From positions 101,328 through 165,327 of the forward strand of contig NZ_MUYV01000002.1 of the NCBI RefSeq assembly GCF_002014855.1: a stretch of 64,000 bases of DNA, read 5' to 3'. Source of the stretch: Moraxella porci DSM 25326 (GTDB lineage Bacteria; Pseudomonadota; Gammaproteobacteria; Pseudomonadales; Moraxellaceae). The position numbers and the translations under genes were made by a program. Below are positions 46,426-55,944 of the stretch, one piece after another; the first letter of the stretch is position 1; every line of letters starts with the position of its first letter. The notes beneath the pieces were generated by a model. The model saw nothing but the letters and a program-made list of their open reading frames with translations. It did not search any database and had not been told where the DNA came from.

Positions 46426-47283
46426 TTAAGACTTAAATTTATCCCCCACCAGTCCTTTGACAGTATTGAGAATATCAGCAGGCAGTACCACAGTTTTGGC
46501 GTTGTTTGACTGCGCCATGTCATTCATCGCCTTAATGTACTGCTCACCCAGCAGATAGACCACTGGCATTTCTTTGCCGTCCATCGCTTGTGAGATCAGA
46601 CGAATCGATTCTTCTGAGCCACGCGCCAGCACCACTTGTGCTTCGGCATCACGACGCGATGCCTCGAGGCGACCATCGGCTTCTAAGATGGCGGCTTGTT
46701 TTTGGCCATCAGCACGCGTCACCATCGCACGGCGTTGACGCTCGGCAGCCGCCTGCTCTTCCATCGCCAGCTGCATGGTCGCTGATGGCTTGATGTCTTG
46801 GATCTCGACAGTCTTTAGGGTGATGCCCCAGTCGGAGATGTCATCGCTGATGGCGTGCTTGAGCTGCGCTTTGATCTGATCGCGACTGGACAATGCTGCA
46901 TCCAAATCCATCTCACCGATGATCGAGCGCAGTGAGGTCTGCACCAGATTGCGGATGCCATGCTCATAATTTTCGATGCCATAGACAGCGTGTTCAGGCT
47001 GCACGATGTTGATATAAGCCACGGCATTGGCGATGATCACGACATTGTCTCGGGTGATGACCTCTTGGCTTGGGATGTCAAGCACGATGTCTTTGGTGGT
47101 GACTTTATAGGCCACCGTATCCACATAAGGAATGATGAAATTCAGACCCGGCTCCAGCGTCTGATGGTATTTACCCAGTCGCTGCACGATCCATTTTTCG
47201 CCCTGGGAGACCATTTTCACCCCTTTATAAATGGTGAAAACCACCAAGGCGATCAACGCCAAACCCACAATGCTCAGCTCCAT
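46426..47283 (-). CDS. qmcA: SPFH-domain membrane protein QmcA (stomatin/prohibitin-like)
   Basis: A 285-residue protein. The start at 47283 has GGGGA upstream and gives an N-terminal membrane helix (MELSIVGLALIALVVFTIYK). The SPFH domain follows with RLGKYHQTLEPGLNFIIPYVD, IPSQEVITRDNVVIIANAVAY and GEMDLDAALSSRDQI, then an alanine- and glutamate-rich coiled coil (MEEQAAAERQRRAMV, DGRLEASRRDAEAQ). Such proteins form membrane microdomain scaffolds and influence membrane protein quality control. It is downstream of nfeD, the standard partner. Confidence 0.92.
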   Translation of the reverse strand: MELSIVGLALIALVVFTIYKGVKMVSQGEKWIVQRLGKYHQTLEPGLNFIIPYVDTVAYKVTTKDIVLDIPSQEVITRDNVVIIANAVAYINIVQPEHAVYGIENYEHGIRNLVQTSLRSIIGEMDLDAALSSRDQIKAQLKHAISDDISDWGITLKTVEIQDIKPSATMQLAMEEQAAAERQRRAMVTRADGQKQAAILEADGRLEASRRDAEAQVVLARGSEESIRLISQAMDGKEMPVVYLLGEQYIKAMNDMAQSNNAKTVVLPADILNTVKGLVGDKFKS

Positions 47284-47339
47284 AATTTTCCCCTTATTAA
47301 TCAATGATAACGATCGTGATGATCCTTTGAATTTGTGCT

Positions 47340-47792
47340 TTATTTTTTGGTGACGATCAGCTCATTGCCCATCACACGGGTGACGATGACGCGCTCGCCC
47401 ACAGCGATGGCTTGACCATCTGCGCTGCGGCACAGCCACTCGGCAGCACCAACTTTTGGCACCGAAAAACGCACGATACCCGTACCACCATCACACACCG
47501 CCTGCGTGATCATACCGATCTCACCGATGATCACCGCGCCGCCCAGACCAGCTTTGGTACGCGTCTTGATGCGTGGCTGCACCAAGCGAAACCACAGTAC
47601 ACAAAACAGCACCGACAGCCCAAGCCACAGCATGACTTGTGCAAGCAGACCCATCGGCACAAGCCAAGACACCACCGAAGTGATGAGCGCCGCCGCCCCA
47701 AACCATAAGGCCGCAAAACTTGGTAAAAATAACTCAAAAATCATGAGCAATAAGCCAATCACTGCCCAATGCCATGGCTGCAATCCCATCAT
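47340..47792 (-). CDS. NfeD-family membrane protein
   Basis: A 150-residue protein with three hydrophobic segments in the first 75 residues (WHWAVIGLLLMIFELF, FAALWFGAAALITSVV, GLLAQVMLWLGLSVLFCVLW) and a C-terminal OB-fold domain (GAVIIGEIGMITQAV to VIVTRVMGNELIV). It is the short NfeD type without a protease domain, which pairs with stomatin-like proteins. The start at ATG 47792 follows AAGGGGG by five bases; an upstream GTG is less likely. It starts the nfeD-qmcA operon. Confidence 0.9.
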   Translation of the reverse strand: MMGLQPWHWAVIGLLLMIFELFLPSFAALWFGAAALITSVVSWLVPMGLLAQVMLWLGLSVLFCVLWFRLVQPRIKTRTKAGLGGAVIIGEIGMITQAVCDGGTGIVRFSVPKVGAAEWLCRSADGQAIAVGERVIVTRVMGNELIVTKK

Positions 47793-47911
47793 CAACACCC
47801 CCTTATGACGCCATCATCCAAGGCGCGCAAGATCCATCGTGAAAGTCAGCACACCAAAAAGCCGATGCGCGGCCATCGCCTCTGGCTTTATGTTGGCCGT
47901 GCTTATTAAGG

Positions 47912-47940
47912 ATTATAAAACAGCCGTTATCAAAAAGCAA
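47912..47940 (-). promoter_or_regulatory. sigma-70 promoter of nfeD-qmcA
   Basis: On the minus strand TTGCTT, exactly 17 bases, then TATAAT. It begins just past the stop codon of the upstream MFS gene and leaves a leader of about 113 bases. Confidence 0.65.
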
Positions 47941-47947
47941 AGCGCAA

Positions 47948-49159
47948 CTAAGCATCGATCTTGCTTTGGCTAGCTGCCCAATAGCCAAACGGCACATTGA
48001 CCAGCATCAATGCTGCCATCACCATCAAAGGCAGCTGCCAGTCGCCCTGCCAAGCATACAGCTTGCCAATGATCAAAGGGCCAAACATGGCAATACTGTA
48101 GCTGACCGCCTGCACCATGCTCGACAGATCGCGCGCACTCTCAGCGCTCGTGGTGCGCAATGAGAACATCATTAGGCTAAGTGTAAATATCAGCGCACAG
48201 CCAAAGCCCATCAGCGCCGACCACAGCCCCATCACGGCAGGCAGCCATAGCATCCCAAGCACACCTGTGACATTCATCACACAGCCTGTCAGCGCCAACG
48301 CTCTGGCCGATGCACCGCGTCGCATCAGCCAAGTCAATATCAGAATCGCAAGCGGCGCCATCAGCTGAAAAACCAATGCCAGATGCGTCGCTTCTTGTAA
48401 ACTTGCCCCAAATCCCATGCCGATGGATGGCAAAAAACTTGCGATGGTATAAAACAAGAATGACTGCAAGCCAAGCAGCACCGCCATTTGCCAAGCGGCT
48501 TTTTTGCGCCAAGGATTCATCATGGCAGCGTTATGCGCCATCTTTGCCGTCTTCGCTGCACCTCTATGAGCCTGATAGATGCGCCACCAAATCAGTGCCG
48601 CCACCACGCCAAACACCGCCCACGCACTCATCGCCATCTGCCAGCCGACATGGTCTGCCAGTGGCACCACAGACCATGCGCCAATGCCAGCCAGCAGCGA
48701 CATACTTAGGCTAAACACACCTGTGGCCAGTGAGATGTTATTTGGGGCATATTGTTTGATGAATGGTGCGGTCAGGGCGTTTAGCATACCGATGGCAAAA
48801 GACAAGATCAGTGTGCCAAAAAACAATGCCGCCACTCCAAACCAGCTGCGCATCGCCACGCCACAAGCCAACAACAGCGTCATCAAAATCATCATCCGCT
48901 CCAGCCCAAAGCGCCGAGCCAGTACCGCCGCCACCAAAGAACCCAATGCAAATAACGGCATCGGCAGCGCGCCCAGATAGCCGATTTGATCAGCACTTAG
49001 GCCAAAATCCCGATCAAGCATCGGTGCGATCGAGCCAATCATCACCAAAGGTGAGCGCATGTTGGCAGCAGCGAAAATCAGTCCGATGACGATCAGCGCC
49101 AAAGATGCAGTAGCAGGTGAAAATGCAGAGGATTGTTGGGTGGTGTGAGAATCAGACAT
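47948..49159 (-). CDS. MFS transporter, CynX/NimT (cyanate/nitroimidazole) family
   Basis: A 403-residue protein with twelve predicted transmembrane segments. NMRSPLVMIGSIAPMLDRDFGLS near residue 33, LGALPMPLFALGSLVAAVLARRFG and GIGAWSVVPLADHVGWQMAM match the CynX/NimT/YeaN group. Substrates in this group include cyanate and 2-nitroimidazole, but most members are unassigned, so the cargo here is unknown. It lies upstream of nfeD-qmcA but has no partner gene of known pathway. Confidence 0.85.
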   Translation of the reverse strand: MSDSHTTQQSSAFSPATASLALIVIGLIFAAANMRSPLVMIGSIAPMLDRDFGLSADQIGYLGALPMPLFALGSLVAAVLARRFGLERMMILMTLLLACGVAMRSWFGVAALFFGTLILSFAIGMLNALTAPFIKQYAPNNISLATGVFSLSMSLLAGIGAWSVVPLADHVGWQMAMSAWAVFGVVAALIWWRIYQAHRGAAKTAKMAHNAAMMNPWRKKAAWQMAVLLGLQSFLFYTIASFLPSIGMGFGASLQEATHLALVFQLMAPLAILILTWLMRRGASARALALTGCVMNVTGVLGMLWLPAVMGLWSALMGFGCALIFTLSLMMFSLRTTSAESARDLSSMVQAVSYSIAMFGPLIIGKLYAWQGDWQLPLMVMAALMLVNVPFGYWAASQSKIDA

Positions 49160-49328
49160 GGCATCTACAGTGGTCGATTGGATTGGTTATGGCAAATTTG
49201 CCATCATCAGCCTCACATTATAGTGAAAATGCCACAATTTTGCCAATGCTGCTGGCAACACCTCCGCAGCCACTTGGGGCAAAAAAAGCCTTGAGCCATC
49301 GCCCAAAGCTTTCGTGCTGGATACTAGT

Positions 49329-50651
49329 TTAGCCATCCCATTTACGGAACAGCAGCGAGCCATTGGTGCCGCCAAAGCCAAAGCTGTTTGATAAGGCAAA
49401 ATTCACACCATCAACACGGCGTGCAGTATGGGGGATGTAGTCAAGCGTGCAGGCCTCATCAGGATTATCCAGATTGATGGTCGGTGGCAGCAGTTGATTT
49501 TGTAGAGCAAGTACAGTAAAGATCGCCTCAATCGCCCCAGCCGCGCCGAGCAGATGGCCAGTCATCGATTTGGTGGAGCTGACCAAGATGTCTTTGCCAA
49601 ACAGCCGCTCGATGGCTTGACTCTCAGCGACATCACCTTGTGGCGTGCTGGTGCCATGGGCATTGATGTAGCCAACTTGGGAAGCTTTGATGCCTGCATC
49701 CTGTAGTGCCGCTGCCATCGCACGCTCAGCACCCTCGCCGCCTGCTGATGGGCTGGTGATGTGATTAGCATCATCACTCATCCCAAAGCCGACCAATTCT
49801 GCCAAGATGATCGCACCGCGTGCCTTGGCATGCGCCAGACTTTCGAGTACCAACGCACCAGCACCATCACCCAAGACAAAGCCATCACGATCCTTATCAA
49901 AAGGACGGCTGGCACGCGTCGGCTCATCGTTACGCGTCGAGAGTGCGTGCATCGCCCCAAAGCCTGACAGCCCAAGTGGTGTTGATGCTTTTTCGCTGCC
50001 CCCGACCAGTACCGCATCACAGTCACCATAAGCGATCAAGCGCGCGCCAAGTCCGATGGCGTGCGTCGATGTGGTGCAAGCGGTGGCGGTAGCAAGGTTT
50101 GCGCCTTTGAGTCCATGACGCATGGCGATCAGGCCAGCTGGCATATTGACGATCGTACCAGGGATGATAAACGGTGAGACTTTTTTGGCACCGTGTTCTT
50201 TTAGGGTGTCTCGGCTGGTCTCGATGGTCTGAATGCCACCGATGCCCGAACCCATCACCACCCCAAAACGCGTGCCATCGACATTAACAGGCAGACTATC
50301 GCCTTTGATGTCATCGATCAAGCCAGCATGATGCAGTGCCATCGCCGCTGCCACTTGTGCATAATGCACAAAAGTATCAAAACGGCGTGCTTCTTTTGGG
50401 TTTAGATAGGCTTTGGCATCAAAATCCTTCACCAAGCCTGCGATCTGCGCGCGAAACTCATCGATCGCCACGGCTTTGTCATCAAAGCCATCAAGCCGCG
50501 TGATGCCACTGACGCCTTGGGTCAGATTCTCCCAAATCTCATCAAGCTGCTGACCTACAGGTGTCAAAGCACCCATCCCTGTGATGACGACGCGCGCTTC
50601 ATCGCTTTTTTCAAAGTAAGCAAGCTTGGCTGGTTTGGCTGGCTGTGTCAT
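49329..50651 (-). CDS. fabF: beta-ketoacyl-ACP synthase II
   Basis: A 440-residue thiolase-fold condensing enzyme. The start at 50651 (MTQPAKPAKLAYFEKSDEAR) has GGA upstream; the longer frame is rejected. The Cys-His-His triad is in ATATACTTSTHAIGLG, YINAHGTSTPQGD and KSMTGHLLGAAGA, with NSFGFGGTNGSLL near the end. It elongates acyl-ACP with malonyl-ACP. The N-terminus is about 25 residues longer than E. coli FabF (413). It is not in a fab cluster, so it may be a second or specialised synthase; that cannot be told here. Confidence 0.9.
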   Translation of the reverse strand: MTQPAKPAKLAYFEKSDEARVVITGMGALTPVGQQLDEIWENLTQGVSGITRLDGFDDKAVAIDEFRAQIAGLVKDFDAKAYLNPKEARRFDTFVHYAQVAAAMALHHAGLIDDIKGDSLPVNVDGTRFGVVMGSGIGGIQTIETSRDTLKEHGAKKVSPFIIPGTIVNMPAGLIAMRHGLKGANLATATACTTSTHAIGLGARLIAYGDCDAVLVGGSEKASTPLGLSGFGAMHALSTRNDEPTRASRPFDKDRDGFVLGDGAGALVLESLAHAKARGAIILAELVGFGMSDDANHITSPSAGGEGAERAMAAALQDAGIKASQVGYINAHGTSTPQGDVAESQAIERLFGKDILVSSTKSMTGHLLGAAGAIEAIFTVLALQNQLLPPTINLDNPDEACTLDYIPHTARRVDGVNFALSNSFGFGGTNGSLLFRKWDG

Positions 50652-50707
50652 GGCGTATCCGTTTATCTGTTTGGTGATCAATGTACTAAGTTTTGGTAAA
50701 TGGTTTT

Positions 50708-50716
50708 ATCTTAGCA
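50708..50716 (-). promoter_or_regulatory. candidate promoter of the fabF-type gene (extended -10)
   Basis: On the minus strand TGCTAAGAT gives a TG-extended -10 about 57 bases before the ATG. The -35 is weak. Confidence 0.42.
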
Positions 50717-50760
50717 TGATTTTTCCCAAAATTACAGTTTACAGATGTATTTTTTTAAGA

Positions 50761-51684
50761 TTAGCCACGCGGATGATGCTTAGCATGCAAACTTTGGAGT
50801 CGCGCGGTGGCGACATGCGTATAGATCTGTGTGGTGGACAAATCACTGTGTCCAAGCAGCAGCTGCACACTGCGCAGATCAGCGCCATGATTGACCAGAT
50901 GTGTGGCGAAGGCGTGTCTGAGCGTGTGCGGTGAAATGGCCGTGCTGATGCCTGCGATCAGGGCGTATTTTTTGATCAAATGCCAAAAATTATGCCGCGT
51001 CATGTAGCCGCCTTGTTCGGTTAGGAACACCGCTTGGCAGTCTTTTTGGCCAATCAGCAATGATCCACGCACCGATAAATACTCTTGTAGCGCCGCTTGG
51101 GCATAGTCGCCAAGTGGAATCAGACGCATCTTATTGCCCTTACCTGTGACCGACAGCCAGCCTGCATTCAAATTCAGCTGCGGTAAGGATAAGCCAGTCA
51201 ATTCGCTGACGCGCAAGCCGCATGCATACAGCACCTCAAGCATCGCCTTATCACGCAGCCCAAGCACGGTGGTGGCATCAGGCGCGGCCAATAAAGCGGT
51301 CACTTGCGCCTCGGATAAGGTTTTTGGCAGTGCTTTACCGATCTTTGGGGTTTTGATCGATTGACAAGGATCATCATCGCGCATGCCGTGATCGATTTGC
51401 CATAAGAAAAACTGGCGCAAACTTGCCAAACTGCGTGCGATCGAGCGTTCGGATTTATCGGCGGCTTTTAGCTTGGCCAGATGCGCCTGCACATCGACAC
51501 TTTGCCATTGGGTGATGGGCAGATCCGATAGACGCAGACACAGGCGCAGATCTTGGCTGTAGGCATTTCTGGTGGCGGTGGACAGACCGCGAGACAGCAT
51601 CGAGGCGCGAAATTGGCTCAGATACTCTGGATCATCGTCATAGATGACCGCGCTGTCTTTTCTGGGTGTAGTGGATTTGGCCAT
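50761..51684 (-). CDS. xerD: tyrosine recombinase XerD
   Basis: A 307-residue tyrosine recombinase. The catalytic residues appear in order: VLYACGLRVSELTGL (Arg), GKGNKMRLIPLG (Lys), HTLRHAFATHLVNHGAD (His-x-x-Arg), LLGHSDLSTTQIYTHV (His and nucleophile Tyr). The N-terminal SAM-like DNA-binding domain starts with YLSQFRASMLSRGLS. With XerC it resolves chromosome dimers at dif. Assigned XerD rather than XerC by overall similarity and the HSDLSTTQIYTHV form. No integron or phage features adjoin it, so it is the housekeeping enzyme. Confidence 0.9.
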   Translation of the reverse strand: MAKSTTPRKDSAVIYDDDPEYLSQFRASMLSRGLSTATRNAYSQDLRLCLRLSDLPITQWQSVDVQAHLAKLKAADKSERSIARSLASLRQFFLWQIDHGMRDDDPCQSIKTPKIGKALPKTLSEAQVTALLAAPDATTVLGLRDKAMLEVLYACGLRVSELTGLSLPQLNLNAGWLSVTGKGNKMRLIPLGDYAQAALQEYLSVRGSLLIGQKDCQAVFLTEQGGYMTRHNFWHLIKKYALIAGISTAISPHTLRHAFATHLVNHGADLRSVQLLLGHSDLSTTQIYTHVATARLQSLHAKHHPRG

Positions 51685-51694
51685 CGAGTCAGAC

Positions 51695-51934
51695 TTAGGC
51701 GAGCTTTTTTTGGATCAGATAGCGATAGCCATCATCGAGCGCCTCTTGGCTGATGAGCGTATGGCCCAGATGGCGACAAAAATTGGGAATATCACGCGTG
51801 GTGGCAGGATCGGTGGCCAATACCTCAATGATCTCGCCTGCCAAAGCCGTACGCACCGCTTTGTGCAGCAGCATCACAGGCTCAGGGCAGATCAGCCCTT
51901 GGGTGTCTAAGGTGTGGTGAATCGTGGTCATCAT
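51695..51934 (-). CDS. tusA: TusA-family sulfurtransferase
   Basis: A 79-residue protein with the TusA fold signature LDTQGLICPEPVMLLHKAV, where Cys16 carries the persulfide, and a C-terminal two-strand half. TusA relays sulfur for 2-thiouridine in tRNA and for molybdenum cofactor. It lies just upstream of xerD with a 10-base gap on the same strand, so they may be co-transcribed. Other TusA-like relay proteins (YedF type) are an alternative; a lone ICPEPVM protein next to xerD or fabF-type genes gives no further hint. Confidence 0.88.
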   Translation of the reverse strand: MMTTIHHTLDTQGLICPEPVMLLHKAVRTALAGEIIEVLATDPATTRDIPNFCRHLGHTLISQEALDDGYRYLIQKKLA

Positions 51935-51955
51935 TTACTCTACTATTTGGTTAAG

Positions 51956-52417
51956 TCATACATCAGGCATGCTTTTGGCTTTTTCATCCAAAAAACTCAA
52001 AAACTTTTTTAAATTCACCCGAAACAAAAACGGCATCCCAAACCATGCAATCATCGCCAAGAACAGCGCCATAAAAAACACCGTATCCGCGCCATGTCGC
52101 AGCCCCCAAGACAGCGCAAAAGCCAGCGTCAAAAGGCCAGTTGCCAACACAGTCAACAAAATGGAGAAATCCACCACCCGATAGCGCATCAATAAAAACC
52201 AATGATACAAGCTCATCGGTATGGTGATCGCAATCAGTGCATAAGGCAGATAATGAAATGCATAATATACCCAAGCGCTGTCTTTAAAGGCGGCAAGGCT
52301 TGCCAATGTGCCAAACACACAAAAGCAAGCGATGGCGAGCAATCCTAAGCGCACAGTCAGATTGGCTTGGTGGATGGCACGGCGAAATTGGGCGCTGATC
52401 AGAGCATGATGCTGCAT
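51956..52417 (-). CDS. small integral membrane protein, unknown function
   Basis: A 153-residue protein with four hydrophobic segments (about 21-45, 57-75, 82-104, 113-132) and a basic C-terminal tail (NLKKFLSFLDEKAKS). Start at 52417 (MQHHALISAQFRRAIHQANL) is chosen; the frame extending upstream would overlap ruvX and lacks support. I do not recognise a family. It lies between ruvX and tusA on the same strand, 65 bases after the ruvX stop, so it may belong to the recN-yqgE-ruvX transcript. Confidence 0.62.
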   Translation of the reverse strand: MQHHALISAQFRRAIHQANLTVRLGLLAIACFCVFGTLASLAAFKDSAWVYYAFHYLPYALIAITIPMSLYHWFLLMRYRVVDFSILLTVLATGLLTLAFALSWGLRHGADTVFFMALFLAMIAWFGMPFLFRVNLKKFLSFLDEKAKSMPDV

Positions 52418-52481
52418 GAGTCGGTTTCCATGATTGATAGACAAAGGATATCCCAAGCCAGATGGCTGGTAGGCACAAAAT

Positions 52482-52958
52482 TCAGTCTTTATGCGTCGGC
52501 TTATGATCGTTGACAAATACCGCAAACTTAGGCTGGCGATAATAGCTGTCAATCAGCAAACACGCGGCGATATCATCGATGGCATCTTTGGGTGATGAGA
52601 TCCATCCTTGTTCCCACGCAGTCTGTCTTGCATCGTTTGAACTTAGGCGCTCATCATAAGTGAACACCGATACCGCTTGACGGCGCTCAGCCAAGCGGTG
52701 CGCCAAGCGTCGAGCGAATTTGTGCGCGCGTTTTGAGATCATCGATTCGCTGCCGTCCATGTTTAATGGCAGCCCAACCAGGATCTGATCAATGCCCCAA
52801 TGCTCGATGATGCCAAGCAAATTATCCCAATCTGGCTGACCATTGTCCATCGCCAAAATGTCAAATGGACGCGCATCCCGCGTGACGCTATTGCCCAGCG
52901 CCATGCCCATTTTTTTGACGCCATAGTCCAAGGCCAAAATCAAACTTGCTTTTGTCAT
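52482..52958 (-). CDS. ruvX: Holliday junction resolvase-like protein RuvX (YqgF)
   Basis: A 158-residue RNase H-fold protein: ILALDYGVKKMGMALGN at the start holds the first catalytic Asp, ILVGLPLNMDGSES the middle loop, VFTYDERLSSNDA the Glu, and the end region SSPKDAIDDIAACLLIDSYY the last Asp. YqgF is needed for 16S rRNA 5' processing in E. coli and resembles junction resolvases. Its ATG overlaps the yqgE stop by one base, the usual yqgE-ruvX coupling. Confidence 0.93.
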   Translation of the reverse strand: MTKASLILALDYGVKKMGMALGNSVTRDARPFDILAMDNGQPDWDNLLGIIEHWGIDQILVGLPLNMDGSESMISKRAHKFARRLAHRLAERRQAVSVFTYDERLSSNDARQTAWEQGWISSPKDAIDDIAACLLIDSYYRQPKFAVFVNDHKPTHKD

Positions 52959-53512
52959 TATGCATATCCAACACTGCTGATCAATCGATTTGGATCGATG
53001 CCAATTTTCTCATAACATGCCGCCAGACGCGCCTCAAACGGCGTAGAAAATAGCGTCGGCAAATCGGCAGCGCACACATGCCAATCACCTGCTGCCAGCT
53101 CCGCGTCCAGCTGCCCTTTGCCCCAATTACAATAACCCATGCACAGCAAATAATGGCGCAGACCATCATAAGACAGCTGAGTTAAGATGTCCTTACTGGT
53201 GGTCAAACAGACATTTTCGGCGATGGCAAATGAGGATTTATAATCAGGCTGCCCTGTATGCAAGATAAACCCTGCCTCAGGGCGCACAGGCCCGCCATCG
53301 AGCGCAGGCGTGCTCATCGCCGCTGCTGTTACAGGCAAATCCAGCTCGCTCAATAGGCCGCCGACGCTGTTCACCAAAGGCTGATTTATGATAAATCCCC
53401 ACGCTCCCTCTGGTGTGTGCCGACAAATATAAATCACCGCACCCTTAAAGCGCTCATCTGTCATCTGCGCACTGGGAATCAAAAAATGATGGATCAAATT
53501 GGCTGCACTCAT
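52958..53512 (-). CDS. yqgE: YqgE/AlgH family protein (DUF179)
   Basis: A 184-residue protein: LIHHFLIPSAQMTDERFKGA, VIYICRHTPEGAWGFIINQPL and GGPVRPEAGFILHTG are DUF179 signatures. Function is unclear; AlgH was linked to alginate regulation in Pseudomonas. It overlaps the recN stop by four bases (ATGA) and the ruvX start by one, so the three genes form a tightly coupled recN-yqgE-ruvX operon here; the yqgE-ruvX pair is widespread, while recN as the first gene is typical of Moraxellaceae and relatives. Confidence 0.92.
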   Translation of the reverse strand: MSAANLIHHFLIPSAQMTDERFKGAVIYICRHTPEGAWGFIINQPLVNSVGGLLSELDLPVTAAAMSTPALDGGPVRPEAGFILHTGQPDYKSSFAIAENVCLTTSKDILTQLSYDGLRHYLLCMGYCNWGKGQLDAELAAGDWHVCAADLPTLFSTPFEARLAACYEKIGIDPNRLISSVGYA

Positions 53513-55227
53513 GACTGCCTCGCTAATGGCTCGGTGTTGGCGGTCAGCTCATCGGCATGGCGAATGTCATCGAGCAGACTTTGGACATGGGCGCGCGTCG
53601 CTGCGGTAATATTCACCCCGCCAGACATGCGCGCCAGCTCATCGATCTGTGCCTCGCCGCTGATCACTTGCATGTCGCTGGTGGTTTGTTGGCCATGTTC
53701 TTTTTGTACCAAAATATGACGATGCGCGGCGGCGGCAACTTGCGCTTGATGGGTGATCGCCAAGAGCTGCTGATGCTTACCCAATGTACGCAGCAGCTCA
53801 CCGACCACCTGCGCTGTGCCACCGCTGATGCCTACATCCACCTCATCAAATACCAAAGTCGGTCTAGAAGCACCACCATCGCCTGCAGCCATCACCTGCA
53901 TGACCAGTGCCATTCGCGACAACTCACCGCCCGATGCGACTTTGTGCAGAGGTTGTAGCGGCATGCCCACATTGGCACTGAATAACAGCGCGATGTCGTA
54001 TGTGCCATGCGCATTGTATTGATCGCTAGGTTTTTTATTGAAGGCAAATTCACAGCGCGCATTGGGCAGTGCCAACGGCAAAAGTCTGGCCTCCAAGCGC
54101 TCACAGATGTCAGGTGCTGCCGCGACGCGTGCTTCATCGAGCGCGCCTGCCGCCGCCAAATACGCTGCATAAGCCTCATCGACCTTGGCATCCATCGTGT
54201 CATTATCAGGCAAGGCATCCAGCATATCAAGCTCTTCTTGCCAACTGGCAGCATCAGCGATCAAGTCAGTGATCGGGGTGTGATATTTACCAGATAAACG
54301 ATGCGCCAGACTCAGCAAAGTATTTAGCTCATCAAGCCTTGCCTCATCAGGCAGCTCGCGTTCGGCAAAGTCAGACAGCTTGGCAGCAGCATCATGAATC
54401 TGCTCTTGGGCGAGCGCCAAAAGCTGACTGCACTCGCCAAAGGTCTTGCTGGCGCTGGCGTGGTTGTCACAAATGCGCATCGCACGGCCAAGCAAACTTA
54501 CGACCGATGGCGCATCATCGTCATTATCGAGCACCGATGCCGCCTCCATCGCCTCACGCATGAGGTTTTCAAGATCGGACAGCTCATCATATTCAGCTTC
54601 GATTTCCTCAAAATTCACCGATAGCAATGGCTCGATGTCGCCAAGCTTGGCAGATAATAGCGCCATGCGATCGGCGCGCTGTGCAGACTGACTGCGCGCT
54701 TCATCGGCTTGTTTTTTGATGGCTTGATATGCCAAAAAAGCTTGCTTGGCTTGCTGCTTTTGGACATCCAGTGCTGCGATGCGATCGAGCCAATCAATGA
54801 CAAATTGTGGCTTTAATAGCTCAAGTCCAGCATGCTGAGAGTGGATATTCACCAAAATCGCCCCAAGGCTCTTAAGCTCGCTGATGCTAGCTGGTACGCC
54901 ATTGATCCAAGATTTGGAGCGTCCTTGGCTGCTGATTTTGCGGCGGATCAACAGCGTATCTTCGTCAAGCGCGCGATCATGCTCATCGAACCACGCTGCC
55001 ACCTCGGCATTATCCGCGACATCAAATTCCCCAAATACCGTCGCCTCATCGCAGCCGTGACGCACCATACCGCTGTCAGCTCTCTCGCCTGCACACAGCG
55101 ATAATGCATCCAAAATCAATGACTTACCTGCACCAGTTTCGCCAGTGATGACATTAAAACGCCCATCAAAGCCGATTTCTTTTGCCTCGATGAGTGCCAG
55201 ATTTTCCAAGGTGAGTGATATGAGCAT
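53509..55227 (-). CDS. recN: DNA repair protein RecN
   Basis: A 572-residue SMC-like ATPase: LTLENLALIEAKEIGFDGRF and NVITGETGAGKSLILDALSL (Walker A about 29-36), a central coiled coil (about 150-400), then the signature HKVASGGELSRMALVMQV and Walker B RPTLVFDEVDVGISGGTA. RecN gathers double-strand break ends for recombination. It starts the recN-yqgE-ruvX operon. No LexA-type box was seen upstream, as expected for Moraxellaceae, where a classical SOS repressor is missing. Length is normal (E. coli 553). Confidence 0.95.
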   Translation of the reverse strand: MLISLTLENLALIEAKEIGFDGRFNVITGETGAGKSLILDALSLCAGERADSGMVRHGCDEATVFGEFDVADNAEVAAWFDEHDRALDEDTLLIRRKISSQGRSKSWINGVPASISELKSLGAILVNIHSQHAGLELLKPQFVIDWLDRIAALDVQKQQAKQAFLAYQAIKKQADEARSQSAQRADRMALLSAKLGDIEPLLSVNFEEIEAEYDELSDLENLMREAMEAASVLDNDDDAPSVVSLLGRAMRICDNHASASKTFGECSQLLALAQEQIHDAAAKLSDFAERELPDEARLDELNTLLSLAHRLSGKYHTPITDLIADAASWQEELDMLDALPDNDTMDAKVDEAYAAYLAAAGALDEARVAAAPDICERLEARLLPLALPNARCEFAFNKKPSDQYNAHGTYDIALLFSANVGMPLQPLHKVASGGELSRMALVMQVMAAGDGGASRPTLVFDEVDVGISGGTAQVVGELLRTLGKHQQLLAITHQAQVAAAAHRHILVQKEHGQQTTSDMQVISGEAQIDELARMSGGVNITAATRAHVQSLLDDIRHADELTANTEPLARQS

Positions 55228-55331
55228 AGTCCATCTCTAAAATGCGCCAATTTTTTATCATAATCAAAGCCGTGTTATTTGACAATGATAAAAATGTTAT
55301 CGGCGCGCATCATTGAATGATCGCCTACGAA

Positions 55332-55367
55332 AATAAAAGCCATTTACTCAAAAAAGGCAAATGGCTT
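55332..55367 (-). terminator. terminator of def
   Basis: On the minus strand AAGCCATTT pairs with AAATGGCTT around a 13-base loop, followed by TTATTTT. It lies 11 bases past the def stop codon. Confidence 0.82.
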
Positions 55368-55377
55368 CAAACAGCGA

Positions 55378-55896
55378 TCAGCGCTTCTCTCGGGCTTTTA
55401 GCACTTTTTTGACCTTATCACGGGCGCGAGATTGCTTGAGTGTCGATAGATAATCAACAAACAGTTTGCCATTTAAATGATCCATCTCATGCTGAATGCA
55501 TACGGCAAGTAGCTCATCGGCATCGATGCTAAATGGCTTACCATCACGATCCAGCGCTTCGATTTTGACACGGGCAGGACGCTCGACTTCGTCATAGACT
55601 TCAGGTACAGACAGACAGCCTTCTTGATACGGCTTAGTCTCATCGGTCAGTGGGGTGATGACAGGATTGATAAAGACCTGCGGCTGTGGGTCTTCGCCAT
55701 CTTTGGCCAGATCCATCACAATCACCTGTACATGGCGATCCACCTGCGTCGCCGCAAGACCGATGCCGCGCGCATCATACATGGTCTCAAACATATCTTC
55801 AATTAAGGTTTTGATGGTCTCATCAACGACCGCCACAGGCTGTGCGATGGTGCGCAGGCGTGGGTCAGGATAAGCCAAAATCGGTAATACTGCCAT
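55378..55896 (-). CDS. def: peptide deformylase
   Basis: A 172-residue metalloenzyme with all three motifs: GIGLAATQV at 44-52, EGCLSVPE at 92-99 (metal Cys) and QHEMDHL at 135-141 (two metal His plus Glu). It removes the formyl group from new proteins. The start at 55896 ([20 protein letters not shown]) is the family-typical one; an upstream frame adds 40 unrelated residues. It is not beside fmt, unlike in many genomes. A good promoter and terminator show it is monocistronic, divergent from hisB. Confidence 0.96.
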   Translation of the reverse strand: MAVLPILAYPDPRLRTIAQPVAVVDETIKTLIEDMFETMYDARGIGLAATQVDRHVQVIVMDLAKDGEDPQPQVFINPVITPLTDETKPYQEGCLSVPEVYDEVERPARVKIEALDRDGKPFSIDADELLAVCIQHEMDHLNGKLFVDYLSTLKQSRARDKVKKVLKAREKR

Positions 55897-55944
55897 AATT
55901 TGTCTCGTTGTATTTCTTAACTTGTCTGAAAAAATAAACCGTCT

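Noticed and set aside
50761-51684. Mobile integrase or integron recombinase
   Set aside because: The tyrosine recombinase matches housekeeping XerD, and there are no att-like repeats, cassette genes or phage genes nearby.
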